From positions 1,965,182 to 2,029,181 of the forward strand of contig JAJHZJ010000808.1 in the NCBI GenBank assembly GCA_023548195.1: a DNA stretch of 64,000 nucleotides, in the 5' to 3' direction. The position numbers and the translations under genes were made by a program. Below are positions 21,116 through 31,290 of this stretch, in pieces. Below the pieces are notes generated by a model. It had not been told where the DNA came from, did not search any database, and was given only the letters and a program-made list of their open reading frames with translations. Each line of letters opens with the position of its first letter. Position 1 is the first letter of the stretch. This stretch comes from Bettongia penicillata ogilbyi (Eukaryota; Chordata; Mammalia; Diprotodontia; Potoroidae).

Positions 21116-21557
21116 AAGTGCTTTATTGGCCCATATAGCTCTGACTAGAAGATAAAGGGAATGAGCTTGCAGTGAATATAATATGGTTAAAATTCTTCCT
21201 TTCCCCTCCTCCATTCTAGCATGTTTTGGGCTTCATATTCATCAAGGAACAACCTTCTCCGTGATGTTTATAGGCATTCCTCCCAACTTTTTCCTGTCTG
21301 AATGTCACTTAAAGGGTCATTCAGGATGTTCTATCTTTGCTATAGTTTACCCTGATTAGAATATCATTGGCATACATTAGCCTAGTCCTTCTCATGTTTA
21401 ATGCAGGCTTTGGGGAAAGGGCTCTTCTGTTATTCTGATAACAGTTTCCTTTCCCTTGTATATGGGTACCTTGGTTTGCCACCTAGTTATCCTGACATGG
21501 GTCCTAAGAGTCAGTGTTCCTATAATCTTCTAGGACAGGACTCTTCAGTAGCACATA
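21116..21557. other. Unassigned sequence
   Basis: Nothing recognised. Confidence 0.35.
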
Positions 21558-21742
21558 ACATTCCTAGAGGGCTCTAAGTTTTATAAAACATCAATTTTAT
21601 AAAATTCTCATTCCCCCTACTTGATAGATGAGAAAACCTAGACTCAGAGACATTGAGTGACTTCCTCATGGTCACTTAGCTAAGAAATAGAAGGAGCTAG
21701 ATTCAAACCCAGTACTCTGCTCTTTCCACTCCACTATGATGG
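21558..21742 (-). mobile_element. MIR-type SINE
   Basis: CTACTTGATAGATGAGAAAA, CATTGAGTGACTTCCTCATG, GAGCTAGATTCAAACCCAGT, CTCTTTCCACTCCACTATG. Confidence 0.8.
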
Positions 21743-21928
21743 ATGTAGCATTAGTACTGTGGAAAGAGCACTGTCTTTGGAGTTAGAGGACTTAGGTTGG
21801 AATCTTCCCTCTGATATTTAAGTGGCTTAGACAAGTCATTCAAACACCCCAAGCCTCAGTTTCTTGTGTAAAATGAGGGAGTTTCTGAGGTTATTTCTAG
21901 CTTCATAACTATGATTTTATGATCTGGT
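21743..21928 (+). mobile_element. Ther-2/MIR3-type SINE
   Basis: GTACTGTGGAAAGAGCACTG, TTTGGAGTTAGAGGACTTAG, AAGCCTCAGTTTCTTGTGTA, AAATGAGGGAGTTTCTGAGG, TTATGATCTG. Abuts the antisense SINE head to head. Confidence 0.85.
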
Positions 21929-23635
21929 CTATAAAATAAGTTACAGCTACCAAAGTTGTTTCTAAAATCGTAAGGCATAGCTCATGGGCCTGGGCCAGTT
22001 GCTTTCTGAGCTCTCCATCCTTCTGGCTTCTCTTGTTTCTCCTATAAGTTAATCCCTTGGCTAACACAACAGAAGGGGAGTGAGTTGAAACTCAAATCCA
22101 TCAGTTTCATTCTTGTTAGCAGTGCAGTTAAAGGTTTAGCAAGAAAAGTGGAATTAACTGAAATATAGTAGAGGAGAAGCCTTAGATTTCAGTTATTTAC
22201 ATTACTTGCCATTAGTAATGGAGAACGGGATGCATTTGAGCTGTTGGACTCTTGGGTTGTTCTGTGTCACAGCTTGTCAATTTGGGAAAGACAGCAACTC
22301 CAGTTGGTTGTCTGGTACCACATAGATAAAACAAGCAGGGCAGAGGCTGAATTTTTCACTTTTCAACTAGTTTTGTCATTGTGTGGCTGCCATCTTAGTG
22401 TTACTGTATTATTTTAAATTTTGAGTATGGCAGATATAAGAGGAAAAACGGTATAAGTGGGCTCTCTTCATCACCTTCTTGGCCTTCAGATGTCTATGCT
22501 GGAGTTTCAGAATACTTCAGTAGTTGTGGCATATCTTATAGACCAAATGATGAAATCATATACACAAATCCGGAAACAATCTCAGAAACCATTTAGCTGA
22601 TCCAACCATAATAAAATAAAACTGCTAGAGTTCTCGTCTTAATAATTAGTCTTACCTTTAATCTGCCCTATCTTTTTACCTTCCGAAGTCATATGTACTC
22701 AGTTAGGTTATTTTCAGTCCCAACACTATTCTTATCATTAATTTTATTGCTATAAATCAAACTATTACTGAAAATAATTGCTTATCTATTTAAAAACGAA
22801 AACAACAACCAATTTCTAAGACCCTGGTCAGTGGATCACTTTTTCTAAACTTAAGTCAATTCATTAAATCCCAGTACAAGAAAATGATAATTTGGGTAGC
22901 CCCTTGGAGTTCATTGTAATGGAATTTAGCCTGTGTGTTATTTGAGACTTGTATTCTCTGTTAGATGTAAACAACTTTTCTAATTTAGGTAATTGCCTCT
23001 TCCAGGCAACTAGCAGCAGTCAGCCAGACCAGTCTGACCAGGAGTATAGTTAAAACAAAGTTGGCTGGCTTTGAACAACTGCGGTGAGGGAACCTCTTGC
23101 CAGCAAAGATACAGCTACAAATGGGGGCAGTCAAGTCAATAAGGAGACTTAGGATGTTTAGTTAGGCTAGTCATCACATGTATCAAAAATGAATGCCAGT
23201 TATCTCTCCATCCATCTCGTTGGGACCCCCATGAACACAGACGGCAATGTTGCGCACCATCTCGCTAGATAACAAACCTTGGTTTGGATTTTGGTCTGGC
23301 ATCATTCCGTAATTTTACCTGTCAATGAATTTAAGCCATATAACCCAGTTTCTTCTCTTACCCTTTTTACTCTAGGATAAAAAAAAAACAAAACTGAAAC
23401 CCAAACAATGTTCCTCCGTTTTTGGATGAAAATGCATTGGCTAGGAAAATGTTGATTTGGGCCCATTTTTATTATTTTGGAGAAAAAAGTTGAAACTAAT
23501 TTTGTTTGATTAGGATAATATCTCTATTGAATAAGTGTAGTTTTTTCCCTGGTTTCTGAGTTGAGGAGCAGGCATTTTGGAAGTTCTCCTCACTGTTTTC
23601 CTCAATGTAAAACACTACAATGTAGAGGTGTGCTG
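21929..23635. other. Unassigned sequence, longest repeat-poor stretch
   Basis: About 1.7 kb with little recognisable repeat. A possible antisense SINE edge lies at 22570-22610 (AATCTCAGAAACCATTTAGC). No exon with defensible splice context. It is a reasonable place to look for a conserved non-coding element. Confidence 0.4.
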
Positions 23636-23637
23636 GA

Positions 23638-23780
23638 GAGATCAATGGGGTCAGAAGACCTGACCCTGCTAACCAATCAACTGTCAGGATTCTGGGGGTC
23701 AGTTCATCTCTCTGAACCCTATTTTCCTCATCTATAAAATGGGGATGACAATAGATGGCTTGTATGTCCATACATTAGTA
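23638..23780 (+). mobile_element. MIR-type SINE
   Basis: GGGGTCAGAAGACCTGACCC, CTCTGAACCCTATTTTCCTC, ATCTATAAAATGGGGATGAC. Tail replaced by unmatched sequence; similar tail scraps occur near 23850-23940. Confidence 0.65.
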
Positions 23781-23977
23781 TGCAAAGATGTTCATAGGTC
23801 ATAGGAGCACTGATTTAGGGCTAAAAGGTACCATGTGTAAAACATAAATTGCTATATAAAGGGAAGTTCATTGTTATTATGACCTCAAAGGATTGTCATA
23901 TGGAAAGCTTTTGTAAAGTGTAAAGACTTTTGGGAATGTATGTAATTGTCTTTATCTTTCAGTAGGCACACCAACTT

Positions 23978-24168
23978 CAGGAGTTCTTAAGCTGAGGTAG
24001 ATGAACTTGTTTTAAACAAATATTTTCATAATCATATTTCAATATAAGTGGTTTTCTTTGCAGCCTCTTCCTTATTAATTTATTTTATGGATTTAAAATA
24101 TTTTTTTCTGAGAAGGGGTCCATAGACTTTATCAGGGTGTTGAAGGGGTCCACGATACAAAAAAGGTG
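23978..24168 (+). mobile_element. Non-autonomous hAT-like DNA transposon
   Basis: GAGTTCTTAAGCTGAGGTAG, ATAATCATATTTCAATATAA, GGTTTTCTTTGCAGCC, CTGAGAAGGGGTCCATAGAC, AAGGGGTCCACGATACAAAA. Same family as 13312. Confidence 0.75.
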
Positions 24169-24295
24169 AGTGAAAATATATATAGGATTTTCTCTTGAGT
24201 AAAAATAAATATATATAGGAGTTTTTCTTCACAGATCCTCCTCCTGAAGTCTATCCACAAGTCTTCTGGTCTCTGGATAGAATCCCTGATGTAGG

Positions 24296-24468
24296 GCTAG
24301 GAAGGACTTTAGCAGCCATCCAATCCAGCCCCCTCATTTTACAGATAAGGAAATGAAGACCTAGAAAGATCAAGTGATTTTCCCCAAAGTAGTTAATGCC
24401 AGAGGCAGCTCTGAATCCTAATTCTCTGACTCCAGATCCATTGTTCTTGTCCCTGTGCCATCTTATAT
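24296..24468 (-). mobile_element. Ther-2/MIR3-type SINE
   Basis: GGGCTAGGAAGGACTTTAGC, CCCCTCATTTTACAGATAAG, GAAATGAAGACCTAGAAAGA, TCTCTGACTCCAGATCCATT. Confidence 0.85.
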
Positions 24469-24486
24469 CATCACAGGATCATAGAT

Positions 24487-25020
24487 TTGTTGTTTTTATC
24501 CCGCATTTTTGAAGAGGATTCATGACATCACAAGGTGATGCCTTGACTTGTATGTGAACTGGATTTAAGTGAGTGAGAGCTGCTCAAAGTCATCAGCTTC
24601 ACTCTTTTCCAGAATCATCCAAGTCCAGTAGTTGGACTAGAGTCACAAAGACTGGCGATGGCCTGGCTGTAGTGGACGACCTTCGTGCCTTTGGTGTCTG
24701 ACCAAGCTCTAGATGCTACACAGAGCCTGCTTCAGCCACCTTCATGGCCATTGGAACAAATCGTTCTCATTTGCCCATTCAACTGGAAGAAGTCTTCACA
24801 TGCTTGGGGGAGACATCCCCCTAAATCGCTGACAAGTCTGAGGTGTTCCTCAACCTGCTTTAGCCCATTTGCCGAGACAGTTTTATTGGCATGTGGGCAT
24901 TGTTCATGATACAAATCTTGGAGTCACAGGTGTCACATTAAATGCCAGGTGCACACCACAGGCGGATGAGCTACCCTGAGAAGGCTCTCCAAGCCCTCCC
25001 ACTGGAGGAGGTAGTGGTCT
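24487..25020 (+). mobile_element. Long copy of the marsupial 'TTGTTG...GAAGAGGA' repeat
   Basis: Begins like the repeats at 17530 and 48985 (TTTTTGAAGAGGATTCATGA, GATTTAAGTGAGTGAGAGCT) but continues for a further ~300 bases, through GATGGCCTGGCTGTAGTGG, TGGCATGTGGGCATTGTTC and GAGCTACCCTGAGAAGGC. The longer body suggests a LINE remnant rather than a SINE. Reading frames inside (24685-24914) show no domain I can name. Confidence 0.55.
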
Positions 25021-25051
25021 TCCCTGAACACCCCATATACCCCTTGAAGGA

Positions 25052-25215
25052 CAATGAATATAACCATCTTGTTCTACAGGTGAGGAAACTGAGACTGAAA
25101 GAGTTTAAATGACTTATCCAGGGTCACACAGTAAAGTGCAAGAGGAAGGATTTGTGCTTTGGTCTTCCTGACTCCAAGCATAAAATTTTATTCATTGCAT
25201 CACTTAGCTGTTCCC
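25052..25215 (-). mobile_element. MIR-type SINE
   Basis: TGTTCTACAGGTGAGGAAAC, TGACTTATCCAGGGTCACAC, TGGTCTTCCTGACTCCAAGC, TTCATTGCATCACTTAGCTG. Confidence 0.85.
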
Positions 25216-25748
25216 TATCTTAAAGCAGATTATACTTTTCAGCTGTTTCCTTAGAAAGAAATAGTCCAATATGAACCAAGCATCCTGCAGTCAGTTTTAC
25301 ACAGATACCCAAGGACTCAGTAGAACTCTCTGGATCAATAGGTTCTATGTCAGTGAATGGATGCCTTCAGCAGGGAGCTTTAATGAGATTGTTTACACCA
25401 TTAAGGAGCAGTGATTTCCGCTCGATTATTCTGACAGTGCTGAGACCTCATGAGTGCAAAAAAAAAAAAGCGAGAGAGAAGTAACCTTAGTGTTTCCTTC
25501 TCACTTGGGGTATGGCAAAAGCCCATCTGAAAGGTCTTTCTGTTAATCAGTCATTCATCATTCCTGTGGTGGGGGGAATGTTTACTGAAGTGTTAGATGT
25601 GTGACAGCAGGGGAGGAGGAAGGGAAAAGAATGAATGCTTGTAAGGAAAGATGAGGTCCGATGTTATAATTTCCCACAAAGGTGTTTGGTGGGCAGGAAA
25701 GGATTCACCCTTGGAGGAGATTGTAGAGGAGCAGGAAGGAGTCTTGGC
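25216..25748. other. Unassigned sequence
   Basis: Contains a short A run at 25459-25470. Nothing else recognised. Confidence 0.35.
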
Positions 25749-25870
25749 CAGGGCTGGGGAGCCTTTGGCCTCTAAGCCACACATCGTCCTCTAGGTCCTC
25801 AAGTGAGGCCCAGTCAAAAGGCTGTATTTGAGGACCTAGAGGCTGAAGGTTCCCCACCTCTGATCTTGGT
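25741..25870. mobile_element. Short palindromic hAT-like element with 8-base flanks
   Basis: The element itself is 25749-25862: CAGGGCTGGGGAGCCTTTGG, then CTCTAGGTCCTCAAGTGAGG, then the reversed arm TTTGAGGACCTAGAGGCTGA and AAGGTTCCCCACCTCTG. The arms can fold into a hairpin. Flanks GTCTTGGC (25741-25748) and ATCTTGGT (25863-25870) agree at 6 of 8 positions, as expected for a hAT insertion. Most of the loop found in other family members (62708) is missing. Confidence 0.75.
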
Positions 25871-26007
25871 CAAGAGGCAAATCAGAGTTAAAGAAGTTGG
25901 AGGCCCCGGACAAGAAAGACCTTGAGAGTCACTGTGGGTGAAACCAAGCTTAGGGGGCAGAGGGACCAGGAAAGGGATGAGAGACTGGACTGGGAGGCTA
26001 TAATGTA

Positions 26008-26105
26008 AACTCCTAAAGGGCAGAGACTATTTAATTTTTTTTTGTTTTTGTACCCTCAGTGCCTGGCACATATTTGGCACTTACATATTTGTTGAATTGA
26101 AGGCA
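26008..26105 (+). mobile_element. L2 LINE 3' end
   Basis: ACTCCTAAAGGGCAGAGACT, TTTGTACCCTCAGTGCCTGG, CACTTACATATTTGTTGAAT: sense L2 terminus. Confidence 0.8.
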
Positions 26106-26184
26106 GTGTGAGGGCAGATAGTCAGGAAGAGCTAGAATAAATGTTTGCTCTGAGTCATTATCATGATGGGGTTTTACAAGTAAG

Positions 26185-26365
26185 CAAATATAGGTTTAGT
26201 GGAAAGAAAATAGGCTTTGGAGTCAGGGGGAGGACCAGAGATCATATTCTGCCTTTGTCACTTATAGAGGAGCTGTGGGTAAGTCATTTAACTCTCTGAG
26301 ACTGTTTTGTCATTTGTAAAATGAGATGATCTTTAAGGTCCCTTCCAGAATATGATCCTAACACT
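26185..26365 (+). mobile_element. Ther-2/MIR3-type SINE
   Basis: TTTGGAGTCAGGGGGAGGAC, TGGGTAAGTCATTTAACTCT, TTTGTAAAATGAGATGATCT, TAAGGTCCCTTCCAGAATAT. Confidence 0.85.
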
Positions 26366-26367
26366 TT

Positions 26368-26580
26368 TGAGACTATGAAGCCCATTTTATGGATAAGGAA
26401 ACAGAGGTACAGAGAAGTTAAGTGACTTGAATCCAGTTCTTCTTGACTTTAAGTCCTAGGCTCTCCCTACTTCACTACCCTTTCTCCAAGGCAAGGTCAC
26501 AAGGATAAGAAGTCATAGAATTAGGATGTGAATCCAGATCCTTTGGTCCTAAATCCGGGCATCCTTTCCATTATTCCATA
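26368..26580 (-). mobile_element. MIR-type SINE pieces (two)
   Basis: 26368-26480 reads CATTTTATGGATAAGGAAAC, AGAGAAGTTAAGTGACTTGA. 26490-26580 reads GGATGTGAATCCAGATCCTT and ATCCTTTCCATTATTCCAT. Either two fragments or one with an internal break. Confidence 0.65.
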
Positions 26581-26739
26581 AATAAATTTCAGCCACATGC
26601 CCTCTTGTTATTAGATTGGCAGTACATGAGCAGCACTGGAGAACCCGCGCTAAGTGATAACCTCCTTCCTGTAACATGATGAATGCTTAAAAAGTTAGAT
26701 CCCTCTCCATTTATTTGCTATTTCCTTATGGAGATGAGT

Positions 26740-26792
26740 TTTCTACACTCAGTAGGTGCTCAATAAATGTTGTGTGATTGCCAATTATTCTT
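26740..26792 (+). mobile_element. L2-type 3' terminus fragment
   Basis: ACTCAGTAGGTGCTCAATAA followed by ATGTTGTGTGATTG. Confidence 0.55.
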
Positions 26793-27144
26793 GATTAATT
26801 GTTCAAAATGACTTGATTCCTTCTTTAATGACTTCTTTGTGTAGCTCAGTAATGGGTCTCCTGTGCTATTCCCCAGGCACACATTGATCTTCTAAACCTA
26901 CACGGTAGGTGAAGAAAGTGGTTCCTAGTAGCAGCGAGGATGAAAATGAATAGTAATTTACCCCCAGATTAATCACTATAAATGTTGTCTTTTACTTCCT
27001 ACTCAATTTAAGCAGGCACTCTTTGGGAATCATTAATGGAATAAGAGTCACAGAAATTCTAGAGCAGCCTAGAGGTTTCTTCCTAACCTGAATGGAAAGG
27101 GAGAGAAATATTCCATCTTTTTTAAAAGTCTGGGTTTCCTAGAA

Positions 27145-27380
27145 AGATAGTATGTTATAGTGGGAAATACATCGCTCTTAGAGTTAAAAGACTTGAGTTC
27201 AGTTCTTGGCTTTGACACTAGCTTGTGTGACCCCAGACTAATCATTTTAACCCTCTCTTAACATTCACTTTCTTCATTGGCAAAATGAGAAAATTATATT
27301 TAATAAATCCCCCAGAGGATATGGAAAAGTGTTTGTAAAGCCTATTGTTCTATGAAATATGAGCTATCATAATTAATCCA
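27145..27380 (+). mobile_element. MAR1/MIR-type SINE
   Basis: TATAGTGGGAAATACATCGC, GAGTTAAAAGACTTGAGTTC, TGTGTGACCCCAGACTAATC, TTCATTGGCAAAATGAGAAA and a degraded tail. Confidence 0.75.
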
Positions 27381-27514
27381 AATTGTCTCATTAATAAGAT
27401 CCCAGGGAGGATGAAAGAGGTGAATTTAGGTATTGTCTCTCAATGATTAGTGGACAGCCTCTGTGCTGTCCTTTGGTATTTTCACTCTGGGTTCAGTCCT
27501 TTTTAAAAAAAAAA

Positions 27515-27815
27515 ATGTTTTTGTTTATGTGGATCTTAAAAGGGTAAATTGAAATCTCCCACTATTATAGCTTTAGCATATATTTCTCCCTGTAACTCAT
27601 TTAATGTTTCCTTTAAGTATTTAGATGATGTGCTATTTTGCATAGAGGATTGATATTAAATCAGTGCCTATAATACCTTTCAGCAAAATACCGTTTCTCT
27701 GTTTATCTCTCTTAATTAAGACAAGTTTTGGTTGGTCTGAGAACATGACAGCAAGCCCTGCTTTCTTACTGCAGTTGAAGCAAAATAGATTTTACTTTCT
27801 GGCCTATTCTTGATA
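27515..27815 (-). mobile_element. L1 LINE ORF2 fragment
   Basis: The plus strand reads GAAATCTCCCACTATTATAG, TCTCCCTGTAACTCATTTAA, TTTAAGTATTTAGATGATGT, TAATACCTTTCAGCAAAATA, the reverse complement of the middle of L1 ORF2 (compare AATAGTGGGAGATTTC in sense L1). No intact frame. Confidence 0.75.
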
Positions 27816-28038
27816 TTCAGAAGCATACCAGCTCAGCCAGCACGACCTTGTGGAACCCTAGAGAAGTGACTTGTTTAATTATGGAAGACCTCATGAAGGC
27901 TTGTGTCACTGAGTTTTTCAGCTGTTAGTTTGTTTTGCAAAGCTGATGTCAGAACTGAGACTTGGTTAGCAAGTAGGAATGAACTGAACTGGTCGAGACT
28001 GGGCCCCATAGACTGGAGAATCCCTGCTGAACATCCTT
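27816..28038. other. Unassigned sequence
   Basis: Unique-looking flank of the hAT element. Confidence 0.35.
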
Positions 28039-28046
28039 TTCTAACT
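28039..28046 (+). repeat. Left 8-base target-site duplication of hAT element
   Basis: TTCTAACT, matching CTCTAACT at 31318-31325 in 7 of 8 positions, separated by both the hAT element and the later HAL1-like insertion. Confidence 0.75.
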
Positions 28047-28313
28047 CAGGGCTTCTTAAACTTTTTCCACTTGTGACCACTTTCCATTTTTTTGCAGCAT
28101 TGGTTGGCATTGTGTGATGTGACTGCATGTGCAGTGGAAAGTGTGCATGCTGTGTGTCTGGAACCAAGGCTGTGGTGAAGCTACATGATGCAACATGGGC
28201 CAGAGCTGTCAGAAACACCCCAGATTCGTTACACATTTGATTTTTAATTAATTTTTGGTCATTGTGGATTCAGAAATATTTTATTGTTACCAAATTTTAG
28301 TCACAACCCACAG
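28047..28313 (+). mobile_element. Non-autonomous hAT element, left part
   Basis: Starts with an inverted-repeat end CAGGGCTTCTTAAACTTTTT. Its partner is at 31304-31317 (TTTAAGAAGCACTA). The body has no transposase frame. It was split at TCACAACCCACAG by the HAL1-like element; removing that insertion gives an element of about 280 bases. Confidence 0.8.
28302..28313 (+). repeat. Left 12-base target-site duplication of HAL1-like element
   Basis: CACAACCCACAG, identical to 31292-31303. Confidence 0.9.
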
Positions 28314-28405
28314 CCTCCATCTGTTCCATTCAAATTTTGAGAGAACTATTTTCTTCAGTGAGCCTTTGAACCTCTTTTTCCATTTGGCTAATTCTGCATT
28401 TGAAA
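28312..28405 (-). mobile_element. Extra 94-base ORF1 segment at the 3' end of the HAL1-like element
   Basis: Identical over all 94 bases to 30071-30164, in the same orientation, including the same in-frame TGA (28330-28332 and 30089-30091). It sits between the element's TAAA-repeat tail and the target-site duplication, where poly(A) would normally be. The last two bases overlap the duplication (AG). See findings. Confidence 0.95.
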
Positions 28406-29449
28406 TTTATTTATTTATTTAACTTTTTACATTCATTTTCACAAAATTTTGGGTTCCAAATTTTCTCCCCTTTTATCCCCTCCCCCCACCCCAATACACC
28501 AAGCATTCTAATTTTCCCTATCACCAATCTGCCCTCTCTTCTATTATCCCTCCCTTCTCTTGTCCCCATCTTCTCTTTTGTCCTGTAGGGCCAGATGACT
28601 TTCTATTCCCCATTAACTGTATTTCTTATTTCCTAGTAGCAACAACAATACTCAACAGTTGTTCCTAAAACTTTGAGTTCCAAATTCTCCCCATCCCGCC
28701 CTCCCCACCCATTCCCTTTGGGAAGGCATGCAATTCAATATAGGCCATATCTGTGTAGTTTTGCAAATGACTTTGATAACAGTCGTGTTGTATAAGACTA
28801 ACTGTATTTCCCTCCATCCTCTCCTGCCCCCCATTGTTTCTATTCTGTCTTTTGATCCTGTCCCTCCCCAAGAGTGTTGACTTCAAATTGCTCCCTCCTC
28901 CCATTGCCCTCCCTTCCATCATCCCTCCCTCCCTGCTTATCTCCTTCTTCCCCATTTTTCTGTACTGTAAGATAGGTTTTCATACCAAAATGAGTGTGCA
29001 TTTTACTCCTTCCTTTAGTCGAATGTGATGAGGGTAAACTTCATGTTTTTTTCTCAGCTCTCCTCTTTTTCCCTCCACTAAAAAGTCTCCTGCTTGCCTC
29101 TTGAATGAGATATAATTTACCCCATTCCATTTCACTCTCTCTCCTCCCACTACATTTCTCTCTCACCATTTACCTTAACTTCTTTTAAGATATGGTCCCA
29201 TCCTATTCACTCTGTGCTCTCTGTCTCTGTGTGTGCGTGCTTGTGTGTATGTGTGTGTGTGCATGCATGTACACGTGTGTGTGTGCGTGTGTGTGTGTGT
29301 GTACGTCTGTGTGTGGTCCCACCAACTAGCCAGATACTGAAATGTTTTAAGAGTTACAAATATTGTTTTTCCATGTAGGAATGTAAACAGTTCACCTTTG
29401 GCAAGTCCCTTATGACTTCTCTTTGCTGTTTACTTTTTCATGCTTCTTC
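28406..29449 (-). other. 3' UTR and tail of HAL1-like element
   Basis: Purine-rich on the minus strand (blocks GGGAGGGATAATAGAAGAGA and GGATGGGGAGAATTTGGAAC), ending in TAAATAAATAAATAAA. It contains two similar AATTTGGAAC...CAAA segments (near 28450 and 28680), so the 3' UTR may have an internal duplication or a composite origin. Reading frames here on both strands are low-complexity. Confidence 0.75.
29215..29316 (+). repeat. Imperfect (TG)n microsatellite in HAL1-like 3' UTR
   Basis: TCTCTGTGTGTGCGTGC followed by interrupted GT units (GCATGCATGTACACGTGTGT) to GTCTGTGTGTGG. Confidence 0.9.
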
Positions 29450-30549
29450 TCATTCTTGTGTTTGAAAGTCAAATTTTCTTTTCAGCTCTCGTCTTTTCAT
29501 CAAGAATGCTTGAAAGTCCTCTATTTCATTGAAAGACCATATTTTCCCCTGAAATATTATACTCAGTTTAGCTGGGTAGGTGATTCTTGGTTTGAGTCCT
29601 AGTTCCTTTGACTTCTGGAATATCCTATTACATGCTCTTCGATCCCTTAAGGTAGAAGCTGCTAGATCTTGAGTTATCCTGATTGTATTTCCACAGTATT
29701 GGAATTGTTTCTTTCTAGCTGCTTGCAATATTTTCTCCTTGACCTGGGAATTCTGGAATTTGGCCACAATGTTCCTAGGAGTTTCTCTTTTTGGATCTCT
29801 TTCAGGTGGTGATTGATGGATTCCTTCAATACTTATTTTGTGCTCTGGTTCTAGAATGTCAGGGCAGTTTTCCTTGATCATTTCATGAAAGATGATGTCT
29901 AGGCTCTTTTTTTGATCATGGTTTTCAGGTAGTCCCATAATTTTTAAATTGTCTCTCCTGGATCTATTTTCCAGGTCAGTTGTTTTTCCCATGAGATATT
30001 TCACATTCTCTTCCATTTTTTCATTCTTTTGGTTTTGTTTTGTGATTTCTTGGTTTCTCAGAAAGTCATTAGCCTCCATCTGTTCCATTCAAATTTTGAG
30101 AGAACTATTTTCTTCAGTGAGCCTTTGAACCTCTTTTTCCATTTGGCTAATTCTGCATTTGAAAGCATTCTTCTCCTCATTGGCTTTTTGAACCTCTTTT
30201 GCCAATTGAGCTAGCCTATTTTTCAAGGTATTATTTTCTTCAGCATTTTTTTGGGTCTCCTTTAGCAGGTATTGACCCATTTTTCATGCTTTTCTTGCAT
30301 CTCTCTCATTTCTCTTCCCAGTTTTTCCTCCACCTGTCTAACTTGATTTTCAAAATCCTTTCTGAGCTCTTCCATGGCCTGAGCCCATTGGATATCTCTT
30401 TTGGATGTTTGGGGTACAGAGGTCCTCACTTCTATGTCTTTCCCTGATGGTAAGCATTGTTCCTCCTCTTCAGAAATGAAAGGGGGAAACATCTGTTCCC
30501 CAAGAAAGTAGCCTTCTATGGTCTTATTTTTCTTCCTTTTTCTGGGCAT
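29450..30549 (-). pseudogene. L1/HAL1 ORF1 (RNA-binding ORF1p), broken
   Basis: L1 ORF1p-type protein, a trimeric RNA-binding chaperone that coats its own RNA. Start at 30549 (MPRKRKKNKTIEGY). The first part is open to about 30262; a -1-type shift in an A run near 30275 moves reading to the frame starting at 30280. That part is a coiled coil with heptad-like EVQKANEEKNAF and EVQRLTEENSSLK. An in-frame TGA at 30089-30091 precedes the last 212 codons, which carry the RRM-type region (RSRRDNLKIMGLPE) and the C-terminal domain (ARKKQFQYCGNTIRITQDLA, ending KRKFDFQTQE). Total about 365 codons, the usual ORF1p size. One shift and one stop make it non-functional as it stands. Confidence 0.92.
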
Positions 30550-30706
30550 TTTCCCAGCCAGTTACTTGACTTCTGAGATTCCTCTGCACCCCTGCCAGAT
30601 CTGCCCAGCTAGTGCTTGGGGTCTGAGATTCAAATGCTGCTTCCCAGTCTCAGGGCTATCCACGGTGGGAGCGGCTGCTATTCAATGTGAGTTTAAGTTC
30701 TGGTGC

Positions 30707-30850
30707 TCAGGTGGGGGCAGGGCCGCCTCCCCGGCTCAGTTTCCTCAGGGGTTTTATGCAGAGACCTTCAGTAATGGAGCAGGTGGGGGCAGGGCCATCT
30801 CCTAGGCTCAGCTCCCTCAGGGGGTTTATGTGGAGACCTTCAGTAATGGA
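30707..30850 (-). repeat. Two 72-base tandem monomers in the 5' UTR
   Basis: 30707-30778 and 30779-30850 repeat at a spacing of 72, sharing CAGGTGGGGGCAGGGCC and GAGACCTTCAGTAATGGAGC, with about ten differences. This resembles the repeated promoter monomers of some rodent L1 families. Confidence 0.9.
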
Positions 30851-31269
30851 GCTCCTGTCTGCTCGGGGAGTCCTGGTCACTGCTGCCTCTGCTGTTCCCT
30901 CTGCCGCTGCCTCCCAAGGAGGCCCGAGTCATGGAGACACCCCGCTCCCCTCTCGGCCAGCCCAGGCATCTCTCTCACTGACCTGTAGCGCCTGTGGGTG
31001 GAGGGACCTTCCAGGCCACTGGAGGTTCCATCCCTGAAGCCTGCTTGGATCTGCTCCTCTGGGGCCATGTGGCCAGGGCAGCTCAGGGGTGGGCGCTGCT
31101 TTCTGGGACACGACAGACCCCTGGGGACGGCTCTCCAGGGCTCTGTGGAACGGAAATCTCTTCCACTGTGTTTCTGTGTGCCTTGCAGTGATCCAGAATT
31201 TGTGGGGAGGTCTTTTTACAGGAAATTTATGGGCTGTGGATTCGGAGCTAGCATACATGAGTCTTTCTA

Positions 31270-31290
31270 CTCCGCCATCTTGGCTCCTCC
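31270..31290 (-). promoter_or_regulatory. L1-like 5' terminus with YY1-type motif
   Basis: The minus strand begins GGAGGAGCCAAGATGGCGGA. CAAGATGGCGG matches the YY1 core, and human L1 has a YY1 site at the same place, where it sets the transcription start. Function here is by analogy. Confidence 0.65.
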
